DNA from: Cyclobacterium lianum | GTDB taxonomy: Bacteria; Bacteroidota; Bacteroidia; Cytophagales; Cyclobacteriaceae | Length of the DNA stretch: 64,000 nucleotides | Assembly (NCBI RefSeq): GCF_900143075.1 | Contig: NZ_FRCY01000002.1 | Location: 1 to 64,000, forward strand | Direction: 5' to 3' | Shown: positions 1 to 6,657 of the stretch, in pieces | How the letters are laid out: every line of letters starts with the position of its first letter | Position numbering within the stretch: position 1 is the first letter of the stretch | Notes under the pieces: generated by a model | The model's input: only the letters and a program-made list of their open reading frames with translations | The model's database searches: none | What the model was told of the DNA's origin: nothing | Program-made: the position numbers and the translations under genes

Positions 1-421
1 TTTTCTTGGTAATCTGTTTGAGCTTTCGCTTGAGTGATTCCCAGCTGCTCTTCTTCACCACCAGCTGGTATTTTCCTTTGTCCCCCTTCTGATATGTCGG
101 TACAAATGCATGTCCCAACAACTCAAAATTGGAAGGTCTTCGGATACCGCTTTTCTCCCTGTTGATGGGCAATCTGAGCTTATCTCTTAAAAAGAGATAA
201 ATCTCGTTGCCCACTTTTCTGGCTTCCTTCTTTGACTTGGTGTAGATACTGAAATCATCAGCGTAACGGACGTATTTCAGGTTTCGCCTGTCCAGTTCCT
301 TGTCCAGCAAATCCAGCAGGATATTGCTCAATAGGGGGCTGATAGGAGAGCCCTGAGGAACGCCTTTTCTACGTTTGTGCAGTTTTCCGTCAATCTGGAT
401 AGGTGCACGGAGCCACTTCCG

Positions 422-440
422 CCTGCCTGCCGCAGGCAGG
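422..440. repeat. 19-bp perfect palindrome inserted in the RT gene
   Basis: CCTGCCTGC, one central C, then GCAGGCAGG: a perfect 9+1+9 palindrome. Removing exactly these 19 bases joins CTTATC to CGGAAGTGG on the minus strand and restores the RT reading frame as LRLI-RKWLRAP, the usual sequence of the family. This makes it a recent clean insertion whose ends can be read to the base (give or take one shared C). Confidence 0.8.
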
Positions 441-570
441 GATAAGCCGCAGGGTAGTCGGGCATTTTACCCGTTGGTAAATGAACTGTAGTAGGGTCGA
501 GTGGTCAACCTCGTCAAAGAATCCCTTAAGATCGATGTCCACAACATCCTGATAGCCATGCTACCCACTG

Positions 571-632
571 CCTGGCTCCTTCGCTAAAAATGTCCTAAGG
601 GACATTTTCTTAACGCTCGGCCCTATTTTTCA
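571..632 (+). repeat. Palindromic element, long form, copy 1 (inside the RT gene)
   Basis: Outer box CTGGCTCCTTCGCT, a 9-bp hairpin AAAATGTCC (587-595) with loop TAAG and GGACATTTT (600-608), then TTAACGCTCGGCCCT. It interrupts the RT protein between AVSQALK and GYQDVVDIDLKG. The exact ends are uncertain because the flanking coding bases have also drifted. Outer boxes match the copies near 1055 and 1605. Confidence 0.7.
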
Positions 633-810
633 GGGCTTGTGAAACCGCCTTGTGGATGTTCTTCTGCGGTCGAAAGCCATAGCTGTATTCCTCGAACGTA
701 AGTTCGTATTTGGTCATCAGCACCTGGCTTACCGCCTGTTGCAGCCACCTTTCCACTACTGTGGGAACCCCCAATAATCTGGTCTTTCCGTTGCTCTTGG
801 GTAGCTCCAC

Positions 811-841
811 TCAGCCTGGCCCGAAGCTCCCGCTTCGTCCC
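811..841 (+). repeat. Palindromic element, short form, copy 1 (inside the RT gene)
   Basis: Box CAGCCTGGCC, a 6-bp hairpin CGAAGC (822-827), loop TCCC, GCTTCG (832-837), then GTCC. On the minus strand it separates YVPKPIKG from VELPKSNGKT. Taking out about 31 bases rejoins PIKGVELPKSNG in one frame. A near copy lies at 1371-1399 with a compensated change in the stem. Confidence 0.7.
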
Positions 842-1051
842 CCCCTTGATAGGTTTTGGTACATACGTGTGGTTCAGGATGGAGGTGGCAATACGGTCCC
901 TGTTGTTTTCCAGATAGGAAAACAGTTCGGAAACCTTCATGCCGTCCACCCCTGCCGAACCCTTATTCCGCACTACTTGTCGGTAGGCTTTGTAGAGGTT
1001 CTTACGGTTGAGTACTTTTTCTATCATGATTGATCTGTTAAGCTGCCCTGC

Positions 1052-1105
1052 AATCCGGCGCCTCGCTAAAATCTTCCACCGGAAGATTTATTAACGCTCG
1101 GTCCT
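1052..1105 (+). repeat. Palindromic element, long form, copy 2
   Basis: Box CCGGCGCCTCGCTA, 9-bp hairpin AAATCTTCC (1069-1077), loop ACC, GGAAGATTT (1081-1089), then TTAACGCTCGGTCCT. Stem sequence differs from copy 1 but both arms changed together; the right flank is nearly identical. Confidence 0.7.
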
Positions 1106-1170
1106 GCTTAAGATGAGGCTGCACCAAAAGGTGCTCCTCATCGAATTTGGACGTAATCCAATGTTCAGTC

Positions 1171-1195
1171 CCCGTCCGACTGGTCATCCGGGCGG
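1171..1195. repeat. GC-rich palindrome, CCCGTCC type
   Basis: CCCGTCCG and CGGGCGGG arms around a central ACTGGTCATC-like loop, with one T-G pair. The same arm type recurs at 1339-1356. Lies in the probable ribozyme region and not in any gene. Confidence 0.5.
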
Positions 1196-1338
1196 GCTTC
1201 GCTGTTCCGTGAGACCATCAGGGGTATGGTTTTTGCATTCCCTGCTCGTTTCTCCAGCTACTATGATCTCGGCTGACTTCTTGGCTCATAGAATCCGAAT
1301 CTATTCCAAGACCTCCCTCGGTAAGGTGAATATCCCTG

Positions 1339-1356
1339 CCCGTCCGGTCAGGCGGG
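1339..1356. repeat. GC-rich palindrome, CCCGTCC type, second copy
   Basis: CCCGTCC, loop GGTCA, GGCGGG. Shares arms and the GGTCA-like loop with the copy at 1171-1195 and is followed by the same GGGCTT sequence, so the two appear related. Confidence 0.5.
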
Positions 1357-1370
1357 CTTGTGCCAACCCA

Positions 1371-1399
1371 CAGCCTGGCCCAAAGCTCTCGCTTTGTCC
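1371..1399 (+). repeat. Palindromic element, short form, copy 2
   Basis: CAGCCTGGCC, hairpin CAAAGC (1381-1386), loop TCTC, GCTTTG (1391-1396), then TCCT. Compared with the copy at 811-841, one G-C pair of the stem has become A-T with both arms changed, and the loop differs by one base. Confidence 0.65.
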
Positions 1400-1460
1400 T
1401 CTGCCATATCTACCAGTTCGGTGCTTCCCTCCTTTCGGAAGGTTGGGACTTCGGCGTGAC

Positions 1461-1473
1461 CCCGATGGTCGGG
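1461..1473. repeat. Short palindrome CCCGA-TGG-TCGGG
   Basis: Five-base arms CCCGA and TCGGG with loop TGG, followed by AC. It resembles the GC-rich palindrome at 1671-1685, which is also followed by AC. Confidence 0.4.
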
Positions 1474-1604
1474 ACAAGTTGTGGCACCTCATCCGACCTC
1501 ATGGCCTCAGTATATGGCACTGCGTGCGCCCCCTTCGCACTCCCGTGCTCGGGCGTGTTCGTCAGTGCAGACACCGCAGTCTGGCTTACTTGCCACCCTC
1601 CAAG

Positions 1605-1655
1605 CTGGCCCCTCACTAAAAACTTTCACAGAAAGTTTTCTTTACGCTCGGTCCT
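1605..1655 (+). repeat. Palindromic element, long form, copy 3
   Basis: Box CTGGCCCCTCACTA, 9-bp hairpin AAAACTTTC (1619-1627), loop ACA, GAAAGTTTT (1631-1639), then CTTTACGCTCGGTCCT. Third variant of the stem with arms still complementary. Its outer boxes CTGGCCC and GTCCT are the same as those of the short form. Confidence 0.7.
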
Positions 1656-1670
1656 CTCACGGCAAACCAG

Positions 1671-1685
1671 CCCCGCTTTGGCGGG
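1671..1685. repeat. GC-rich palindrome CCCCGC-TTTG-GCGGG
   Basis: Five-base arms CCCGC/GCGGG with a TTTG loop, followed by ACAGG. Lies in the probable intron 5' region. Confidence 0.45.
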
Positions 1686-1910
1686 ACAGGCTTTGCCACT
1701 TGCTTTGCTTCGGGTAACGACTCCCGCGCATAAGGGATGCCGAGAAATCGGCACAGGCATCTCACCCGTTGGAACGGTCAACTTTTTGACCTATATTCAC
1801 CATTCAAGGCACACACATCACCTTGGAAGACAGCGGGCGGTTCCGAGTAAATTGAAAGTTTAATATCTTTAAGAAGTTAGGAGTAGGCTGGAAGAGAAGT
1901 GCTCCGAATG

Positions 1911-1936
1911 CCTGCCTGGCGGCTGACAGGCCCGCC
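1911..1936. repeat. GC-rich imperfect palindrome upstream of the intron
   Basis: CCTG with CAGG and GGCGG with CCGCC arms overlap within 26 bases; the first half CCTGCCTG matches the 19-bp palindrome at 422. The rest of 1817-2012 holds no gene that can be supported. Confidence 0.35.
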
Positions 1937-2012
1937 GTCTCCAAGCTGAATCCCGTTGTGGGTAATATCCAGATTCTACCACCGTTGATAGAAATTCGTA
2001 TATTAGACTGAA

Positions 2013-2587
2013 ATGAAAAGACTATACGTTATAGCTGGATGCAACGGAGCAGGAAAAACAACTGCTTCTTACACAATCTTACCAGAAATACTTGATTGTA
2101 AGGAGTTTGTAAACGCGGATGAAATTGCTAAAGGAATTTCTCCTTTTCAGCCTGAAAAAGCAGAAATAGAAGCAGGTAGGTTGATGTTGAAAAGAATTAA
2201 AAGATTGTTAGAATCAGGAGAAAGTTTTGCCTTTGAAACTACTCTTTCAACTAGAAGCTATGTCCAATTTATTGATAGGGCACATAAAATGGATTACCAG
2301 GTTACTTGCTTGTTTTCTGGCTAAATTCGGAAGAATTGGCTATTTCAAGAGTGGAAACAAGAGTAAAAGAAGGAGGTCATCATATACCGGAAGACGTGAT
2401 AAGGAGGAGGTATAAAAGTGGTCTTAAGAATTTTTTCAATCTATATCTAGCCAAGGTAGACAACTGGCTGTTTGTCAACAATTCAGGAGATACTTATGAG
2501 ATAATAGCTGAAGGAGCATTGAAGGAAGAAACAATCAGCAATGTTGAACAATGGGAAGATTTAAAAAGGAATTACTATGGGAACTAA
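2013..2587 (+). pseudogene. Zeta-toxin-like P-loop kinase (COG4185 type), one-base frameshift
   Basis: The N-terminal part (2013-2324) has a Walker A motif, IAGCNGAGKTT at residues 7-17, then FVNADEIAKGISPF and ESFAFETTLS, the layout of the small ABC-type ATPase/zeta toxin kinases. The frame stops at 2324, but the missing C-terminal part continues in another frame from about 2306 (VFWLNSEELAISRV, GGHHIPEDVIRRRY, LKNFFNLY) to the stop at 2587. Adding one T to the TTTT run near 2312-2316 gives a continuous protein of about 191 residues, the usual size. Family knowledge: relatives phosphorylate UDP-activated sugars or are of unknown substrate, and often act as toxins. Whether the frameshift is real decay, phase variation or a read error cannot be told here. 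Confidence 0.8.
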
Positions 2588-2768
2588 AGAACAACTGAAA
2601 GAAGAACGGGATAAAATAGTCAAAGGCCTCGAAGAGACATACAGAAGGCTAATCGAATACAAAAAGCAAAAGAAAAGTCCGATGATTGTGGTAAGGAACG
2701 GAAAAATTGTAGCTGTTGACCCAAATGAAATACTACCCACAACATTGTATAAGCGTCATGCCGGGTGA
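2577..2768 (+). CDS. Small charged protein overlapping the kinase gene, possible antitoxin
   Basis: A 63-residue protein that starts at an ATG inside the last codons of the kinase frame (overlap of 11 bases), which implies translational coupling. The first half is a charged helix (KEERDKIVKGLEETYRRLIEYKKQKK); the second half is a short beta-like segment, MIVVRNGKIVAVDPNEI. Small partner proteins of this build are often found next to zeta-like kinases, usually upstream, so an antitoxin role is a guess from position. No DNA-binding domain is visible. Confidence 0.5.
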   Translation: MGTKEQLKEERDKIVKGLEETYRRLIEYKKQKKSPMIVVRNGKIVAVDPNEILPTTLYKRHAG

Positions 2769-2835
2769 ATTGCCGAAATTGAGCTTCTGGCCTATATCCA
2801 AAATTTTGATAAATTTAAATGTAATAGCTCCGCTA

Positions 2836-2907
2836 TTATCTGACAGTTGGGTAAATTCAGACCGCCTTTTCTAAAGGGATATTATTTCCAAAATGATTGT
2901 CAGATAA
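2836..2907. repeat. Inverted repeat, possible tiny mobile element
   Basis: TTATCTGACA at 2836-2845 and its exact reverse complement TGTCAGATAA at 2898-2907 bound a 72-base block. Matching extends weakly on both sides (CCG before the left arm, CGG after the right arm). The block lies in the 2769-3020 gap, which has no gene. It could be a MITE-like element, an operator or a transcript hairpin. Confidence 0.4.
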
Positions 2908-3020
2908 CGGCCTTTTGACGGCCCCTTGATCATCGATGGCAAATAAGGTTTGGAGATTAGAAAATAATCGATATTTAACCTAAATTTATTATGCAGTCAG
3001 CGCAATAACACGATAAGGAA

Positions 3021-3314
3021 ATGGGCAGAATACACCTTTTTGAATTTGAGGACCTGGAATGGTTTCCGGCCTTTTTAAGAGATTATGGGACGGACTTTTT
3101 GCAATTTTTGTCGAACAAAACGAAAATGTACAAAATGGAAAAGTTAAATCAGGTAAACGAAATTGCAGCTAAGGGCCTAAAGGCCGGAGGAATAGAGATA
3201 AAGCCGATGATCGATGAAGGATACATGCAAATCAGAAAAATTGAAGATTTCGACGGCCACGTTTGGCACATTACCCATCTGAATATTGAAAAATTCGGGC
3301 AGGAAAGCAAATGA
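3021..3314 (+). pseudogene. In-frame chimera: methyltransferase start joined to a VOC protein end
   Basis: The 97-residue frame has two unrelated halves. Residues 1-37 (MGRIHLFEFEDLEWFP, then DFLQFLSNKTKMY) look like the opening of a class I SAM-dependent methyltransferase common in Bacteroidota. Residues about 38-97 (NQVNEIAAKGLKAGGIEIKP, GYMQIRKIEDFDGHVWHI) look like the last third of a VOC/glyoxalase-fold protein. Neither half would be functional alone. The likely history is a deletion that removed the rest of both genes and happened to keep the frame. The family matches come from memory of conserved sequence, not from a search. Confidence 0.6.
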
Positions 3315-3421
3315 CCGGCCAATGCCAACTGGCAAAACGGGCCAGGCAATACCCGAACCTATGGCAGCGAGCCCGGTAAAACGCAGTGTTTAGGCTCAGA
3401 AAGAATGGAAAAATTGGCCAG

Positions 3422-6421
3422 ATGAATCATAAAAAGATCATACAGCTTATCGGCAAAGCCATCCGGGAAGGGAAATACCTGAGCATTACCTACCAAAATC
3501 AGCAGGGGGAGATTACTCCTTTTTGGATAAGTATATCGGATATAAACGAGAGAGGCGAACTGAGGACAAACCTGTTTAACGTCACCAAAGATGAACCCAT
3601 CAGAGATGCCAAGTTGTTTGTTTCAAGCATCCGGACTGCCGAAATCCTGAAATTTTCACATTATGAAGTTCCGGACTCGCTGATTAAAAAACTGGATGAA
3701 GATGAAAAATTGCAGCAATACGAATTTGACCGATACGACAATAACATTCTGAACTATCTTCTGGAATGTTACAAGGCCAATAAGGATCCCTTTTTATACA
3801 GCGCACACCTGATCCCCGGAATAGACCTGACAAAGCTGGCAGAAGAAAGTCCTTTTTCACTGACCCTCAGTCAGCTAAAGCAGATTATCAAAGACATCTA
3901 CCACAATGATTACCGCCGGTATCACGATTACGAGCTGGCGATAAGCGAATTTTCTATCGATCTGCTTTCGAAAGGGAAATTTGTCATCGCTTTCCGCAGA
4001 CTAACTCTTGATCCGGTAAACAAAACTTTGCACCTGGGTTCCAAAACGGTATTCAACCCAAACTTTTATATCAAAGAAGTAAAACACTCCCTCTCCTATT
4101 ATACCGACATGAGCCCGGCCGATTTTGAGGCCATATACAAAACAGATGCGAATGCTGCCCTCGAAGTACTGCGGGCCAACTTCAAAACGGGTGAATTGCC
4201 CAATACCAGGCCGGAAGTGGTTGTTTTGGGCTATGCGCAAATAGATATTGCAGGAATTTACGACCGGATACATAACGACCATACGCAAAAGAAACTGGAG
4301 GTACCTCTGAAAGCATTCTTTCAGAATTTATCTTTGCTGGACCGGAAAAACCGAAAAGAACCGCACATTGTATTGTATGATCAAAACATCAATATTGATC
4401 AGATTCAGACCATTTACAATGCTTTGAAATACCCTATCACTTATGTACAGGGGCCTCCCGGAACAGGGAAAACCCAAACCATCCTGAATATCATTGTAAA
4501 CTGTCTTACCAATAAAAAAACGCTTTTGATTTCATCAAATAACAATGTCCCTATTGATGGAATCAAAGATAAATTATTCCTGGGTAACTACCGGGACAAG
4601 GAAATCCTGCTGCCCATACTGAGGCTTGGCAACAATCAGCGGGTGGCGGAGGCGCTGAAGGTCATTAAACAACGGTACGAATTTGAAACCAAAGATGTAC
4701 CAAAGGAAGAAATGTTATTTAATCTTAAAGAAAAGTCCAGGGAGAAAAACAGACGATTGCTTGAGAAGATAACCAATCATGAGACCCGAATAGAACAGGT
4801 ACAAAATCTTTCTTTCGTCAGCAGCTTGTTGGCAAAAGGAAAAAATCACCTGCTGGAAAAAGAAAAACAGGCCATTGAAGAAAAACTAAAAAATCTTCCC
4901 GAAACCAGCAATGATGATCTGGACGACCTCTACGAAGTGATCAGGGATAACCCGCAGTTGTTACAATTTTTCTACTTCGAATCCCTGTCGTGTGTAAAAC
5001 GTCTGAAGAGCAGGGAATACGCCGATTTGAAAGCAATCCTGGACCTGGAAGAACCAAAGGAACAGGTTAAGGAATTTAACAAGTGGATTGGCGATGATCA
5101 CAATCTGGAAAAGCTCACCAAAGTGTTTCCCATCATCCTCACTACCAATATCTCAAGTCGCAGGCTGGGAAGAAAATATAAATTTGAGGTAATGGTGATG
5201 GATGAAGCGGGACAGTGTGATGTAGCCACCAGCCTGATTCCCATCTCAAAATGCAAAAACATGGTGCTGATAGGCGACACCAATCAGCTAAAGCCTATAG
5301 TGGTGTTTGAAGAGAAAAGAAACCAGCGCCTGAGAAGCCAGTTTGGAATAGACAAGACCTACGATTATTTCAACAATTCAATTCTCACCCTCTATAAAGG
5401 GATTGATAACATTTCCAGAGACATTTTGCTGAGTTATCACTATCGGTGTGGACGGGACATCATCAATTATTCCAACATGCGCTTTTATGAGAACCGGCTA
5501 AACCTTTCGAAAATTCAAGCCAATGGAAACCTGCAACTTATAGCCGTGTCTAATGTAAACCAAAAGGATAGGAATGCCAATATTGAAGAAGCACAGGAAA
5601 TCTTAGGGTACATCGCAGAAAATAATTTAACAGATACCTTCATCGTCACCCCCTTTCGTAACCAGGAAGCGGTATTGAATTACTACCTGAAAACGGCAAA
5701 AGCAAATCAGCAAATCGATGAATCTGTAAGTTGTGGTACAATTCACAAAATACAGGGACAGGAAAACAAAACCATCATCATTTCCACCTCTCTGTCAAGA
5801 AACACCTCCGCCAGAACCTACGAGTGGATAAAAAATAACAGCCAGTTGATAAATGTTGCCGTCACCCGGGCAAAGGAAAATTTAGTGGTAGTAGCGGACA
5901 AAAAAGCCATAGACATCCTGTCCAGAAAAGATGATGATTTGTATGCACTGATTGATTACGTACAGAAGAGGGGAATGGCGGCAGTCAGACAAAGTACAGC
6001 AAACCGGTTTACGATCGGATTTTCGAATGATTCAAAATTTGAAGACGAATTTTATAAAACGATGAGCCACTATTGCACCCTGGAGGGAAGCCGCTTTGAA
6101 AGAAACGTAAAAGTGATCGCGCTCTTTCCGGGAGAAATCAACAACCCGGCACTCAACAAAAAAGAATTTGATGGGGTGATTTTTCAGGGCAGGATCCCAA
6201 AAGTAGTATTTGAAATAAATGGAATAGAACATTACAAGAACAAAAAAAGAATCGCATCAGATAAAATCAAAATGCAACTCCTGCAATCAAAAAATATTGC
6301 CAGAATAGCCATTCCCAACCAATACGTCAAGCATTACGAATTTATTCGGGAGCTGATGAATAAAATCAAGGGCGGGGTCTATCAGAAAAGCTTGTTTGAA
6401 AGCTACGATGCTGTAAGCTGA
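3422..6421 (+). CDS. UPF1/DNA2-like SF1 helicase with WYL-like N-terminus and nuclease-like C-terminus
   Basis: A large (about 999 residues) superfamily 1 helicase. ATG 3422 is chosen over the GTG at 3386 because the conserved start MNHKKIIQLIGKAIREGKYL begins there. Residues about 1-80 resemble a WYL-type ligand or nucleic-acid sensor (LSITYQNQQGEITPFW). Helicase motifs follow in order: Walker A GPPGTGKTQT (about 344), DEAGQ (about 594), GDTNQLKPI (about 617), YHYRCG and NVAVTRAKENL (about 814). The tail (about 880-999) has EFDGVIF, VVFEINGIEHY and SDKIKMQLL, which fits a DUF2726/PD-(D/E)XK-like nuclease, with ExN where ExK is usual. It stands alone with its own transcription unit beside a mobile-element graveyard, so a defence or DNA repair role is inferred, not shown. 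Confidence 0.8.
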   Translation: MNHKKIIQLIGKAIREGKYLSITYQNQQGEITPFWISISDINERGELRTNLFNVTKDEPIRDAKLFVSSIRTAEILKFSHYEVPDSLIKKLDEDEKLQQYEFDRYDNNILNYLLECYKANKDPFLYSAHLIPGIDLTKLAEESPFSLTLSQLKQIIKDIYHNDYRRYHDYELAISEFSIDLLSKGKFVIAFRRLTLDPVNKTLHLGSKTVFNPNFYIKEVKHSLSYYTDMSPADFEAIYKTDANAALEVLRANFKTGELPNTRPEVVVLGYAQIDIAGIYDRIHNDHTQKKLEVPLKAFFQNLSLLDRKNRKEPHIVLYDQNINIDQIQTIYNALKYPITYVQGPPGTGKTQTILNIIVNCLTNKKTLLISSNNNVPIDGIKDKLFLGNYRDKEILLPILRLGNNQRVAEALKVIKQRYEFETKDVPKEEMLFNLKEKSREKNRRLLEKITNHETRIEQVQNLSFVSSLLAKGKNHLLEKEKQAIEEKLKNLPETSNDDLDDLYEVIRDNPQLLQFFYFESLSCVKRLKSREYADLKAILDLEEPKEQVKEFNKWIGDDHNLEKLTKVFPIILTTNISSRRLGRKYKFEVMVMDEAGQCDVATSLIPISKCKNMVLIGDTNQLKPIVVFEEKRNQRLRSQFGIDKTYDYFNNSILTLYKGIDNISRDILLSYHYRCGRDIINYSNMRFYENRLNLSKIQANGNLQLIAVSNVNQKDRNANIEEAQEILGYIAENNLTDTFIVTPFRNQEAVLNYYLKTAKANQQIDESVSCGTIHKIQGQENKTIIISTSLSRNTSARTYEWIKNNSQLINVAVTRAKENLVVVADKKAIDILSRKDDDLYALIDYVQKRGMAAVRQSTANRFTIGFSNDSKFEDEFYKTMSHYCTLEGSRFERNVKVIALFPGEINNPALNKKEFDGVIFQGRIPKVVFEINGIEHYKNKKRIASDKIKMQLLQSKNIARIAIPNQYVKHYEFIRELMNKIKGGVYQKSLFESYDAVS

Positions 6422-6509
6422 TTCAGAATCATCCCATTCCGAATAGAGACAATCAGTAATGTTGAGGAGACCAGAGACACCAGAAACCGGTATTTTACGA
6501 TTCCGGTAC

Positions 6510-6566
6510 AGGCACCTCCACCAGTAATTTAGGTAGTACCGATCGGGGCGAAAGTGCCTTTTTTTT
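6510..6566 (+). terminator. Possible terminator after the helicase gene
   Basis: AGGCAC (6510-6515) pairs with GTGCCT (6554-6559), followed by a run of eight T. The loop is long (38 bases), so it is a weak candidate. A smaller ACCGG/CCGGT hairpin lies just upstream. Confidence 0.4.
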
Positions 6567-6657
6567 GCTAGCTTTCCTGCCAGAATAAGCTTTAGGAAAA
6601 ATTAATCCCTGATAGTCTTATCCGGATATTCTTCCTATTCCATCTAAACTAATAAAT

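Larger units (their letters stand above)
1..1027 (-). pseudogene. Group II intron reverse transcriptase/maturase (LtrA-like), broken and cut by the left edge
   Basis: Read on the minus strand from ATG 1027, the protein follows the LtrA-type reverse transcriptase: start MIEKVLNRKNLYKAY, then GSAGVDGM, YVPKPIK, PKSNGKTRLLGVPTVVERW, VVDIDLKGFFDEVDH, KGVPQGSPISPLLSN, the catalytic YADD at about 254-265, and the start of the thumb region (SSWESLKRKLK) at the window edge. The frame is broken at least three times, each time where a short palindromic element sits (422-440, about 571-632, 811-841). Conserved protein blocks continue on both sides of each break, so the gene was intact before the insertions. 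Family knowledge: such proteins splice and mobilise their host group II intron. This copy cannot make a full-length protein. The maturase X and endonuclease regions would lie left of the window and are not seen. Confidence 0.9.
1028..1816 (-). other. Probable 5' ribozyme part of the group II intron, with palindromic insertions
   Basis: This stretch lies directly upstream (minus strand) of the intron-encoded RT and has no convincing gene on either strand. A group II intron normally carries 500-700 bases of RNA domains I-IV here. On the minus strand a GTGTG, which fits the 5' GUGYG consensus of group II introns, begins at 1816, so that may be the 5' splice site. The region is longer than usual because at least six short palindromes lie in it. 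No secondary structure was computed, so the intron boundary is a suggestion only. Confidence 0.4.

Noticed and set aside
571-1655. Integron attC sites as an explanation for the boxed palindromes
   Set aside because: The outer boxes lack the GTTRRRY/RYYYAAC core sequences, the units are too short, and no cassette-like ORFs or integrase lie between them.
1113-1863. Plus-strand open frames of up to 168 residues across the intron 5' region
   Set aside because: They have low-complexity, Pro/Arg/Cys-rich translations, no family resemblance, and run through the palindromes and probable ribozyme sequence.
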